The notes beneath the pieces were generated by a model. The model was not told the origin of the DNA. It saw only the letters and a list, made by a program, of their open reading frames with translations, and ran no database searches. Shown here piece after piece: positions 34,591-42,541 of a stretch of DNA of 51,303 bases. Source of the stretch: an uncultured Clostridia bacterium (GTDB lineage: Bacteria; Bacillota; Clostridia; TANB77; CAG-465); assembly GCA_934132895.1 (NCBI GenBank), contig CAKPAG010000010.1, forward strand, positions 1-51,303. The letters are read 5' to 3'. How positions within the stretch are numbered: the stretch's first letter is position 1; each line of letters begins with the position of its first letter. Both the position numbers and the translations under genes were made by a program.

Positions 34591-35034
34591 ATGAATGACG
34601 AAAAGAATAATTATGTTGAAGATGGAGAATATGATGATCATAGTAATTTTATAAAGAATAGTAGAGAAAGAATAGAATATAATAATAAAACGGAAGAAAT
34701 AAGTAATGCTAGTGTAAATAATGATGGTGAACAAAATGCTGAAAAGCTATCTTTAATTAGTTTTGTAATAATTTTAGCAAAAAGGTTTGTTCCATACATT
34801 TTTGTTGCATTTTCTTTTATTCCTTATCTTACCAATATATTAAATGCTATATTGATGATGGCGGTAGTAGCCTCTTATGTAGTGATAATAGCAAATAAAA
34901 TTAAATATCCAAATAATAAGAAAATAAAGACATTTTTTTGGATTTCAATTATTTTATTAATTGTGGAAGTTGTTTTGGCAATATTTGCACTATTATTTTT
35001 TGGAATGCTAGCTTTATCTTGTACAAATGGATGA
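34591..35034 (+). CDS. Small membrane protein, cassette member C
   Basis: 147 residues. The N terminus (GEYDDHSNFIKNSRERI at 12-28) is the same as in member B in pattern. A 25-residue polar linker follows, then three membrane helices (about 55-80, 83-101, 114-140) and the loop IANKIKYPNN at 100-109. It ends in LSCTNG with a single cysteine near the C terminus. AGGAGG lies seven bases before the ATG. It is the last gene of the cassette before the infC leader. Unassigned. Confidence 0.6.
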   Translation: MNDEKNNYVEDGEYDDHSNFIKNSRERIEYNNKTEEISNASVNNDGEQNAEKLSLISFVIILAKRFVPYIFVAFSFIPYLTNILNAILMMAVVASYVVIIANKIKYPNNKKIKTFFWISIILLIVEVVLAIFALLFFGMLALSCTNG

Positions 35035-35132
35035 TTAACTTTAGTTATTAAATATAATGTACTAAAAAGTATTATATAATATATGCAAATTTTAAAATTT
35101 AAACTAATTTTTTAGAATTTTATTAAATTTAG

Positions 35133-35161
35133 TTGACAAGTAAAGAAAAATTATGTATAAT
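35133..35161 (+). promoter_or_regulatory. Sigma-A promoter of the infC-rpmI-rplT operon
   Basis: TTGACA at 35133-35138, a 17-base spacer, TATAAT at 35156-35161. This is a perfect consensus about 200 bases before infC, leaving a long leader. The stretch 35035-35132 has nothing else recognisable. Confidence 0.8.
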
Positions 35162-35167
35162 AGTAAA

Positions 35168-35341
35168 CGTAAAGTAGAGGAAATCTTCTCACCTTACAAG
35201 TTATGTCTTAGTAAGGTTATACAAAATAATATATAAATAGCATATTTTAATATTTTAAATATTATATAAAATTTATGTTAATATATTTGAGTTATTGAGA
35301 AGGTTGCCTTTAGATTAAAGAGCAATCTTTTTTATATATTT
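35168..35341 (+). promoter_or_regulatory. infC leader with attenuator hairpin (L20-leader-like)
   Basis: About 170 bases of leader. It holds a hairpin ACCTTAC/GTAAGGT near 35190-35220 and, near its end, AAGGTTGC (about 35300) pairing with GCAATCTT followed by seven T, which looks like an intrinsic terminator just before infC. Bacillota commonly control infC-rpmI-rplT by L20 binding to such a leader; that role is inferred here. Confidence 0.6.
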
Positions 35342-35359
35342 TTGTTGGAGGTGTTTAAT

Positions 35360-35869
35360 ATAAAACAAGATTTTTTAGTTAATGAACAAATCAGATTTGC
35401 TGAAGTTCAAGTAATAACAAATGAAGGTGAAAAACTTGGTAAAATGTCTACAAAAGAAGCATTAAATATTGCTGAAGAAAAAGGACTTGATTTAGTTTTA
35501 GTTTCACCTAACCCTGAAAATCCAGTTTGTAAATTATTAGATTATAGTAAATACAAATTTGAAATGGCAAAAAGGGCTAAAGAAGCTAAGAAAAATCAAA
35601 AAATTGTAGAGATTAAAGAAGTAAGACTTTCTCCAAATATTGATAAACATGACTTAGAAGTAAAAGCTAAAATGGCAAATAAGTTTATTGCAAATGGAAA
35701 CAAAGTTAAAATTTCTATGAGATTTAGAGGAAGAGAATTAAACTTCATAAACCAAGGAAAAGAAATAATGAAATCTTTTCAAGAGTTAATTGAAAATTCA
35801 CAAATTGAAAAAGAAGCTAAAATGGAAGGTAGAAACCTTACAATGTTTTTAGCACCAAAACAAAAATAA
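35360..35869 (+). CDS. infC: Translation initiation factor IF-3
   Basis: About 169 residues. The N-domain is QDFLVNEQIRFAEVQVI, with the linker-helix TKEALNIAEEKGLDLVLVSP and CKLLDYSKYKFE; the C-domain includes EVRLSPNIDKHDLEVK and ends TMFLAPKQK. IF-3 prevents 30S-50S joining and checks the start codon. GGAGGTG at 35347-35353 leaves AUA at 35360 in the ideal place, giving (M)KQDFLVN, the expected N terminus. Any ATG/GTG/TTG in frame lies on or before the Shine-Dalgarno, so a non-canonical start is likely, as in other infC genes (AUU), which ties IF-3 level to its own activity. Confidence 0.92.
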   Translation: MKQDFLVNEQIRFAEVQVITNEGEKLGKMSTKEALNIAEEKGLDLVLVSPNPENPVCKLLDYSKYKFEMAKRAKEAKKNQKIVEIKEVRLSPNIDKHDLEVKAKMANKFIANGNKVKISMRFRGRELNFINQGKEIMKSFQELIENSQIEKEAKMEGRNLTMFLAPKQK

Positions 35870-35893
35870 GTGTTTAAGAGAGGAGAGATTATT

Positions 35894-36091
35894 ATGCCAA
35901 AAATAAAAACACATAGCTCATCAAAAAAGAGATTATCAGTTACAGGTACTGGTAAAATAAAAAAGAATGTAGCAAATAGAGCACATAAATTAACTTGCAA
36001 ATCAGCAAAAAGAAAAATGGCTTTAAAACAATCATCTTATGTTGATAGTGCAAATAAGAGTGCTGTTAAAAAATTATTACCATATAAATAA
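35894..36091 (+). CDS. rpmI: 50S ribosomal protein L35
   Basis: 65 residues from the ATG at 35894, with GAGGAGAG upstream; an in-frame ATG at 35870 lies before that site. It reads MPKIKTHSSSKKR, then FSVTGTGKIKK-like sequence and a basic end LLPYK, the whole L35 family. It belongs to the infC-rpmI-rplT operon, which is controlled by the leader upstream of infC. Confidence 0.95.
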   Translation: MPKIKTHSSSKKRLSVTGTGKIKKNVANRAHKLTCKSAKRKMALKQSSYVDSANKSAVKKLLPYK

Positions 36092-36121
36092 TAACGAAAT
36101 TAAGAAGGGAGAGAATATAAA

Positions 36122-36469
36122 ATGGCAAGAGTAAAAGGAGCAGTTACAACAAGAGCAAGACATAAGAAAGTTCTTAAAAGAGCAAAAGGATATTTTGGAG
36201 CAAAATCTGTAAGATTTAGAATGGCTAATCAAGCTGTTATGAAATCTTTAAAATATGCATATGTTGGAAGAAAACAAAAGAAAAGAAATTTCAGACAACT
36301 ATGGATTGCAAGAATTAATGCAGGTGCGAGAATGTGTGGTACTACATATAGTAAATTAATGTCTGCTTTAAAGAAAGCAAATGTAACTATTAATAGAAAA
36401 ATGTTAGCTGAAATGGCTGTAAATGATTTTGAAGGATTTAAATCATTAGTAGAAAAAGTTAATAAATAA
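36122..36469 (+). CDS. rplT: 50S ribosomal protein L20
   Basis: 115 residues, standard length, starting MARVKGAVTTRARHKKVLKR and containing the conserved FRQLWIARINAGARMCGTTY. It assembles early on 23S rRNA and in many Bacillota represses its own operon by binding the infC leader. AAGGGAGAG precedes the ATG. efp follows by 19 bases. Confidence 0.96.
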   Translation: MARVKGAVTTRARHKKVLKRAKGYFGAKSVRFRMANQAVMKSLKYAYVGRKQKKRNFRQLWIARINAGARMCGTTYSKLMSALKKANVTINRKMLAEMAVNDFEGFKSLVEKVNK

Positions 36470-36488
36470 ATTATATAGGAGGGACTTT

Positions 36489-37046
36489 ATGATTTTAGCA
36501 GGAGATTTTAGAAATGGTGTAACTTTTGAAATGGAAGGTAATGTTTATAGAGTTGTTGAATTTCAACATGTTAAACCAGGTAAAGGAGCAGCTTTTGTTA
36601 GAACAACACTTAAGAATGTTATAACTGGTAAAAATATTGAAAAAACATTCAATCCAACTGAAAAAGTTGAAGAAGCACAAATTACTATACAAGAAATGCA
36701 ATATCTATATAATGATGGTTCTAACTATACATTTATGGATACAACTACTTATGAGCAAGTAGAACTAACTAAGGAGCAAATAGAAGATACACTTCCATAT
36801 TTAAAAGATAATATGAATGTAAAAGTATTATCATATAAAGGAAAAGTATTTGGAGTTGAGCCTCCAACATTTGTTGAGTTAGAAGTTACATATACAGAGC
36901 CAGGAATAAAAGGAAGCACAGCAACTGGTACAACAAAACCATGTACAGTTGAAACAGGAGCAACTTTTTATGTTCCAATTTTTGTTGAAATAGGAGATAG
37001 AATTAGAATAGATACAAGAACTGGTTCATATATGGAAAGAGTATAA
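36489..37046 (+). CDS. efp: Elongation factor P
   Basis: 185 residues, three OB-like domains. It relieves ribosome stalling at polyproline. The tip of domain I reads VKPGKGAAFVRT with the modifiable lysine at exactly position 32, as in Bacillus subtilis where it carries 5-aminopentanol. The C-terminal signature TYVPIFV-like and GDRIRIDTRTGSYMERV are intact. AGGAGG precedes the ATG. It directly follows rplT, so it may be coexpressed with it. The YmfF/YmfH-type genes at the left end are plausible members of its modification route. Confidence 0.95.
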   Translation: MILAGDFRNGVTFEMEGNVYRVVEFQHVKPGKGAAFVRTTLKNVITGKNIEKTFNPTEKVEEAQITIQEMQYLYNDGSNYTFMDTTTYEQVELTKEQIEDTLPYLKDNMNVKVLSYKGKVFGVEPPTFVELEVTYTEPGIKGSTATGTTKPCTVETGATFYVPIFVEIGDRIRIDTRTGSYMERV

Positions 37047-37054
37047 AAAAGAAA

Positions 37055-37098
37055 AATACAGTAATCTTAATATTTTTATTAGGGTTGCTGTTTTTGTA
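37055..37098 (+). terminator. Imperfect terminator after efp
   Basis: ACAGTAAT-type arm near 37060 pairs with GTTGCTGT near 37085, followed by TTTTTG; some wobble pairs. Confidence 0.5.
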
Positions 37099-37169
37099 TA
37101 GCCTAAATAAATAAGTATGTATTTACAAATTATGGGAAATAATATATAATATTTAAAGGTGATTAATAC

Positions 37170-37835
37170 ATGAAAAGGGCGATTACTTCTATTTTAGCAA
37201 TAGCTGCTATTGTAGTGATAAGTATTATGATAAAGAATGCTATAAATTTAAAAGATGCAAAAGAACTATTTGAAAAAACAAAAATATATGAACAAAGTAA
37301 TGTTTATTGGAATACAAAAGAAATATATTATAACGAATTTGGAGAAGAGGAAATCAAAAGTGAGGTTAAAAGATATAGATTAAATAATTTACTAAAAGTT
37401 ATTCCTGTAAAATCAGAAGAGAAAAATTCATTTAGCTATTATGTACAAGATAATGAAAAAGTATATATAGTGTCTCATGAAAATAGAACAGTAATTATAA
37501 CAAATAAAACAAATGAGGGAATAAAATTTAGTGATATATATAACAATGAGTTAAAGCCATTTTATGAAAAAAATAAGGAAAATATAAAATATAGAAAAAC
37601 TGAAAAAGTAAATGGTAAAGATTGTTACGTTTTAGAATATAAAAATAATGGTGAAAACGAATATATAATATGGTTAGAAAAAGAAAGTGGAGTTGTAGTT
37701 AAAATACAAACTAAAGATATTTCAAATGATGAAATTAGCATTAAGGAATACGAATATAGTATTGATACAGTGACAGAAAATGATTTTGTGGTTCCAGAAC
37801 TTGATGAATACAATGTAAGAAACGTTAGAAATTAG
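37170..37835 (+). CDS. Membrane-anchored/secreted LolA-like hypothetical protein
   Basis: 221 residues: an N-terminal membrane anchor or signal (about 4-22, then KNAINLKDAKELFEK) and a beta-rich outer domain. The repeating strand pattern VYIVSHENRTVIITN, GKDCYVLEYKNNGENEYIIWLEKESGVVVKIQ resembles outer-membrane lipoprotein sorting protein (LolA/LppX/DUF4367-type) folds that bind lipids or peptides. There is no lipobox cysteine. GTGATTAATAC precedes the ATG, with only a weak ribosome site. It is a single gene between efp and miaB. The fold suggestion is tentative. Confidence 0.6.
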   Translation: MKRAITSILAIAAIVVISIMIKNAINLKDAKELFEKTKIYEQSNVYWNTKEIYYNEFGEEEIKSEVKRYRLNNLLKVIPVKSEEKNSFSYYVQDNEKVYIVSHENRTVIITNKTNEGIKFSDIYNNELKPFYEKNKENIKYRKTEKVNGKDCYVLEYKNNGENEYIIWLEKESGVVVKIQTKDISNDEISIKEYEYSIDTVTENDFVVPELDEYNVRNVRN

Positions 37836-37903
37836 GGAAGTGCCTTAAGGTGCTTTCTTTATTAGTTATTTTGGTTGTAATTTAAATAAAAAGTAACATA
37901 ATG

Positions 37904-37932
37904 TTGAAAAATAAAGAAAATTGTTGTATAAT
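37904..37932 (+). promoter_or_regulatory. Promoter of miaB
   Basis: TTGAAA at 37904-37909, 17-base spacer, TATAAT at 37927-37932, 26 bases before the start codon. ATCTCCT (37933-37939) and AGGAGAT (37947-37953) form a perfect palindrome that covers the transcription start and the Shine-Dalgarno. Confidence 0.7.
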
Positions 37933-37957
37933 ATCTCCTGTGAATTAGGAGATAAAA

Positions 37958-39334
37958 ATGAGATTTGTAAATAGTTATAATGAAAAAATAAAAAAATATG
38001 TATTAGATAATAATCTAACTTATGCAATAGATACAATGGGCTGTCAAATGAACGAAAATGATTCTAGTAAATATGCTGGAATTTTAGAAAGTATGGGATT
38101 TAAAAAAGAAAAAGATGAAAAAAAAGCGAACTTAATACTTTTTAATACTTGTTGCGTAAGAGAAAATGCTGAAAATACTTTGTTTGGTAGACTAGGTTTT
38201 TTAAAATCAAGAAGACTAAAAGAAAAAGATGTATTTTTAGTAGTAGTAGGTTGTATGACACAACAAAAACATATACTAGATAAAATAAAGGTATCATATC
38301 CTTTCGTTGATATAGTGTTGGGAACTAATGCTATGAATGCTTTTCCATTAAAGCTATATGATGCAATATTAAATCATAAAAAATCTATTGAATATGTAGA
38401 AGTGGGAAATGAAATAGAAGAAGAAGTACCAATAATTTATGAAGATAAATATAAAGCAAGTGTAAGTATAATATATGGATGTAATAACTTTTGCTCATAT
38501 TGTATTGTCCCATATGTTAGAGGAAGAGAACGTAGTAGAAGTCCAGAAGATATATTAAGTGATATAGAAAAACTGGCTAAAAAAGGATATAAAGAAATAA
38601 TGCTTTTAGGTCAAAATGTTAATTCTTACGGAAATGATTTTAAAGATAAAAAATATACTTTTGCAAATCTTTTAAAAGATGTTGAAAAGATAAATGGAAT
38701 TGAAATAATACGCTTTATGTCCCCACATCCAAAAGATTTTAGTGATGATGTTATAGAGGTTATAAAAAACTCTAAAAAAATAGCTAGACAAATACATTTG
38801 CCATTACAATCAGGAAGTACTAAAATTTTAAAAGAAATGAATAGAAAATATACTAAGGAGCAATATTTAGAACTAGTAGAAAAAATTAAAAAGGCAGATG
38901 AAAATATATCGTTTTCAACTGATATTATTGTTGGATTTCCAAATGAATCAGAAGAAGATTTTAAAGAAACTTTAGATGTGGTTAAAAAAGTAGGATTTGA
39001 CCAAATTTATATGTTCATATATTCAAAAAGAGAAGGTACTAGAGCTGCTAGAATTGATGATAAAATAGAAAAGCAAGAAAAAGTTGAACGTCTTGAAAGA
39101 TTAAAAAAACTTTATGAGAGTATGTTACCTGAGTTAAATAAAAAGATGATAGGTAAAGAATATGATGTGCTCGTAGAGGGAGTTAGTAAAAATAATGATA
39201 AATTATATACTGGTAGAACTAGTCAAAATAAAGTAGTTATATTTGAGGCTAATAAAGAAGATATAGGAAATATAAAAAAAGTAAAAATTGAAAGTGAACA
39301 TCTTTGGTATTTAAAAGGAAAAATAGTAGATTAA
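37958..39334 (+). CDS. miaB: tRNA-2-methylthio-N6-dimethylallyladenosine synthase MiaB
   Basis: 458 residues in the methylthiotransferase layout. The UPF0004 domain has C29, C65 and C99 for one iron-sulfur cluster. The radical SAM domain has GCNNFCSYC with C175, C179 and C182 for the other. The TRAM domain is at the C terminus (KEYDVLVEGVSK and GRTSQNKVVIFE). It methylthiolates i6A37 of tRNAs reading UNN codons. LLGQNVNSYG and the REGTRAA motif are typical of MiaB rather than MtaB or RimO. The gene has its own promoter and terminator. Confidence 0.93.
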   Translation: MRFVNSYNEKIKKYVLDNNLTYAIDTMGCQMNENDSSKYAGILESMGFKKEKDEKKANLILFNTCCVRENAENTLFGRLGFLKSRRLKEKDVFLVVVGCMTQQKHILDKIKVSYPFVDIVLGTNAMNAFPLKLYDAILNHKKSIEYVEVGNEIEEEVPIIYEDKYKASVSIIYGCNNFCSYCIVPYVRGRERSRSPEDILSDIEKLAKKGYKEIMLLGQNVNSYGNDFKDKKYTFANLLKDVEKINGIEIIRFMSPHPKDFSDDVIEVIKNSKKIARQIHLPLQSGSTKILKEMNRKYTKEQYLELVEKIKKADENISFSTDIIVGFPNESEEDFKETLDVVKKVGFDQIYMFIYSKREGTRAARIDDKIEKQEKVERLERLKKLYESMLPELNKKMIGKEYDVLVEGVSKNNDKLYTGRTSQNKVVIFEANKEDIGNIKKVKIESEHLWYLKGKIVD

Positions 39335-39336
39335 AT

Positions 39337-39366
39337 ATATAGAGTCTTAGGGCTCTATTTTTTTCT
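39337..39366 (+). terminator. Terminator of miaB
   Basis: ATAGAG/CTCTAT hairpin (39339-39358) followed by a T run. Confidence 0.75.
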
Positions 39367-39438
39367 TTGGTATTTGCATATTTTAAAAATAATTTTAATA
39401 TACTTAAATAAGAACTTGTACTATGGAGGTATAGAAAA

Positions 39439-40497
39439 TTGGTAGCTGCAAGAAGATTAAGAAAAAGTATGTTAAAGGATATGCCAAATATAGATATAGA
39501 TAATATAACTAATATATCAGAAAATAAACATACAAAAAATAAATTAGAAAGATTTAAAGATAATATAGATGAGGATATATACTTAAAAGATAATTTAGGA
39601 ACATTTGAAGATGTAGAGCCTAAATTGAAACTAAAAACTAAATACATTATAAAATTTTTTTTCTGTATTTTTATTATATTTTCTTGTTTAATAGTAAAAT
39701 TATTTTTTAAAGAACAAGCATTAAGCAACAAATATATAGGATATTTAATACATGAATATAACAAAGATTATACAAAAGTTGGAGTAATAGAAAAAATTGA
39801 GGATATTACAAATAATTGTTATCAAAAACTAAAATATGTGATACCTGAAAGCTTAGCTATGAAAGTAGAAGAAAAATATATATATAATGTTAAGCCAGAA
39901 TTAGTAGATTTTGAAGTAAAAGATGTATTAAATAAGTTATTTACAACTACAAATAAGATAGATGACACAAGTAGTAATAATAAAAATAAAGAAATTTCTG
40001 AAAACACTGGCGTGGGTGGTGGAGATATAGCAATTCAAACTATGGAGATTCCAAGTGAAGAAGAGAGTGCTATAAGAGAAAGAATATTTAAAATTTTAGA
40101 TAAAAAAATAGATATAAAAAAGCCAGTAGAAGGAACACTAACATCAAAATATGGAGAAAGAGAAAAAATATTTGAAGAGTTGAGTAAATATCATACAGGA
40201 TTAGATATTGCAAATAAACTTGGTACGGAAATAAAGAGTGCGACAAAAGGTAAAGTTGTAAAAGTAGAAGAAAATAATAAGTATTATGGAAATAATATAG
40301 AAATAGAAACAGATGGTGTTATATTTAAGTACGCTCATTTAAATGGATTTAATGTTAAAATAAATGATGAAGTAACCCAAGATAGCATTATAGGATATAT
40401 GGGGAGTACGGGAATGTCGACTGGTTCACATTTGCATTTTGAGATTAGAATTGATAATAAAACAGTTGATCCAAATGAGATAATAAAATTTTATTAA
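39439..40497 (+). CDS. SpoIVFA-like protein with M23 (LytM) domain
   Basis: 352 residues from a TTG start. The basic cytoplasmic N terminus is followed by one membrane helix at about 68-90 and an extracytoplasmic linker. The M23 domain at about 230-352 has H252-x-x-x-D256 in YHTGLDI, H300 in KYAHLNG, and HLHFE at 331-335. The immediately downstream membrane protease of the SpoIVFB type makes this the spoIVFA-spoIVFB operon, which processes pro-sigma-K in the mother cell. In the Bacillus protein the M23 site is degenerate and acts as an inhibitor scaffold; here the zinc ligands look intact. A plain M23 endopeptidase near an unrelated M50 gene is the alternative. Confidence 0.7.
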   Translation: MVAARRLRKSMLKDMPNIDIDNITNISENKHTKNKLERFKDNIDEDIYLKDNLGTFEDVEPKLKLKTKYIIKFFFCIFIIFSCLIVKLFFKEQALSNKYIGYLIHEYNKDYTKVGVIEKIEDITNNCYQKLKYVIPESLAMKVEEKYIYNVKPELVDFEVKDVLNKLFTTTNKIDDTSSNNKNKEISENTGVGGGDIAIQTMEIPSEEESAIRERIFKILDKKIDIKKPVEGTLTSKYGEREKIFEELSKYHTGLDIANKLGTEIKSATKGKVVKVEENNKYYGNNIEIETDGVIFKYAHLNGFNVKINDEVTQDSIIGYMGSTGMSTGSHLHFEIRIDNKTVDPNEIIKFY

Positions 40498-40506
40498 GAG
40501 GAAAAA

Positions 40507-41142
40507 ATGAAGTTTAAAACACCTTATTTTATATTAGAGTTTGAAATATTATTTGTTTTAACAATCTTAGTTACTATACTATCATCAAGTTTTAGAAATT
40601 ATTTTTATAGTTATTATCTTTGTTATTTATTTATATTATTTCATGAACTTTCACATATGTTTATAGCTGCTATTTTAGGAAAAGAAATTAGTAATTTTAA
40701 ATTTTCACTATCAGGAGTAAATATTTCATTTAAAGAGGACTATTTAAATAAAAATAATATATCAAAAGTAAAAGATATATTAATATATTTGGCTGGTCCT
40801 CTTTCAAATATGCTTTTAGCCTTAATTTTTAGAAAAAGTACAATTATTTTTAATATAAATATTTTTTTAGCTATACTTAATTTACTTCCAATATATCCAT
40901 TAGATGGATACAATATATTGGAAAATATAATTAGTCTATTTTTTTATATTAAAAAATGTAATATTATAATGGAACTTATAAGCAATATATTTTTTATAAC
41001 ACTATTAATGTTAGGAATAGTTCAATTAATAATGTTTACTAGTCCCTCTATTTTAGTGTTTTTATTATATGTCTATATTTTAAATCAAAATAGTAAGAAA
41101 ACACGAAAAATTAAGCAAATAATAAGAAGAAGTATTTATTAA
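40507..41142 (+). CDS. M50 site-2 protease, SpoIVFB-like
   Basis: 211 residues, about six membrane helices. The zinc site HELSH is at 46-50 and the third ligand lies in NLLPIYPLDGYN at 125-136 (D133), the arrangement of intramembrane metalloproteases. There are no CBS or PDZ domains, so it is a compact SpoIVFB type, shorter than Bacillus SpoIVFB (about 288 residues), which carries a C-terminal CBS domain. It would cleave pro-sigma-K in the outer forespore membrane. AGAGG is five bases before the ATG and nine bases after the SpoIVFA-like stop. Confidence 0.8.
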   Translation: MKFKTPYFILEFEILFVLTILVTILSSSFRNYFYSYYLCYLFILFHELSHMFIAAILGKEISNFKFSLSGVNISFKEDYLNKNNISKVKDILIYLAGPLSNMLLALIFRKSTIIFNINIFLAILNLLPIYPLDGYNILENIISLFFYIKKCNIIMELISNIFFITLLMLGIVQLIMFTSPSILVFLLYVYILNQNSKKTRKIKQIIRRSIY

Positions 41143-41193
41143 AGAAATGTTTCAAATAAATTACAAAAATATTACACTTTTTTACAAAAATGC

Positions 41194-41222
41194 TTGATTT
41201 TTTTTTGAAAAGATAGTATTAT
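41194..41222 (+). promoter_or_regulatory. Candidate promoter of ftsA-ftsZ
   Basis: TTGATT at 41194-41199, 17-base spacer, TATTAT at 41217-41222, about 29 bases before the ribosome site. Confidence 0.5.
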
Positions 41223-41250
41223 ATATATAACGAGTTTGGGGGTGTATTTT

Positions 41251-42517
41251 TTGGCTATTCGGAGATATCATTGTTGGACTAGATGTAGGCGTTTCTAAAG
41301 TAAGCTGCGTAATTGGACAAGTAAATAAGTTCAGTGAAATAGAAGTAATAGGATATGGTTTATCGAATAATTCTGGTGTCAAAAAAGGTCAAATTATAGA
41401 TCCACCTAGCGTAGCTAAAGCTATAACATCTACTTTAGAAAAAGCTGAGGAAATATCTGATCTTTCAGTTAATTCAGCATATGTTAATATAAAAGGTATG
41501 AATGTGAGAATTGAAAAGGTTGTAATGGAATCTGATGTAGAAAGACCAGACGATGGTATGACTATAAATGATATATATAATCTTTTTAATAAAGTACAAC
41601 TTTCAACTAAACTTGAAAAAGATGAGCAAATAATAGATATAATACCGTACGAATATAGGATTAATGGAAGAGTATATAAAGAAGAGCCAATAGGAGCTTT
41701 TTGTAAAACGTTTTCAATGGAAGTAGAAGTAGTAATAGCTAAAGGAAGTTATATATCTGGAATTCAAAAAGCGTTGAAACTAGCGGGAATAAAATTAGAT
41801 GGATTAATACTAGAAACATTAGCCACTTCTAATATCGTACTTATGCCTGAAGAAAAAGAAATGGGAGTACTAATGGTAGATATTGGTGGAGGACATACTG
41901 ATGTTTCTGTATATAAAAATTCCAAAATAGAATTTTATACAACAATACCTGTTGGAGGAGATCATATAACAAATGATATTGCACTTACATTTGATATTTC
42001 AACTGATGAAGCAGAAAAATTAAAGAGGCAATATAATTTGGCTATAATGGCTATGATTTCAAATAATCATGAGGTTAAACTTTCTACAAAAATGTCAAAC
42101 GAATCAGATAATGTAATAAAATGCAGTGATATAGTACAAGTTATTGAGGCAAGAATAAAAGAAATCTATCAAATTATTAAGAAAATGATAGCAGATAATA
42201 ACTTGAGTAGTAAAATAGAATGTATGGTATTAACTGGTCAAGGAATTAGCCAAATAGTTGGAGCAGAAGAACTTGCAATGTTAACCTTAAAAATAGATCA
42301 AGTAAGAGTTTGTAGTCCAAAGTTAATTAATATAATAAAGCCACAACATACAACAGTTTTTGGAATGGTAAGATATATAGCAAGTCTTGGACTTAGTAAA
42401 CATGTAAATAGTGATGTAGAGATTGTTACTGAACCTACATTTAAAGAAAAAATATTTGGAAACTTAAAAAATATTTTTGGAAATAGAAAAAAAACACACG
42501 AAAATAGTATGTATTAA
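41251..42517 (+). CDS. ftsA: Cell division protein FtsA (apparent frameshift at the 5' end)
   Basis: Actin-like membrane tether of the Z ring. From 41261 the reading frame GDIIVGLDVGVSKV starts the ATPase phosphate-1 motif and runs to 42517, about 419 residues in all, including VLMVDIGGGHTDVSVYK (phosphate 2), MVLTGQG and a C-terminal amphipathic helix. No ATG, GTG or TTG exists in this frame before 41498. GGGGGTG at 41238-41244 instead points to TTG at 41251, which is one base out of frame (TTG GCT ATT, then CGG). Removing one base gives MAIGDIIVGLDVG, the expected start. So there is either a sequence error or a +1 frameshift. An annotation from 41498 would lose the first 82 codons. Confidence 0.85.
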
Positions 42518-42541
42518 TATAATTTTAAGGAGGAGTAAATA

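Noticed and set aside
41182..41382. Minus-strand ORF opposite ftsA
   Set aside because: It overlaps the true ftsA 5' region, which encodes recognisable FtsA sequence.
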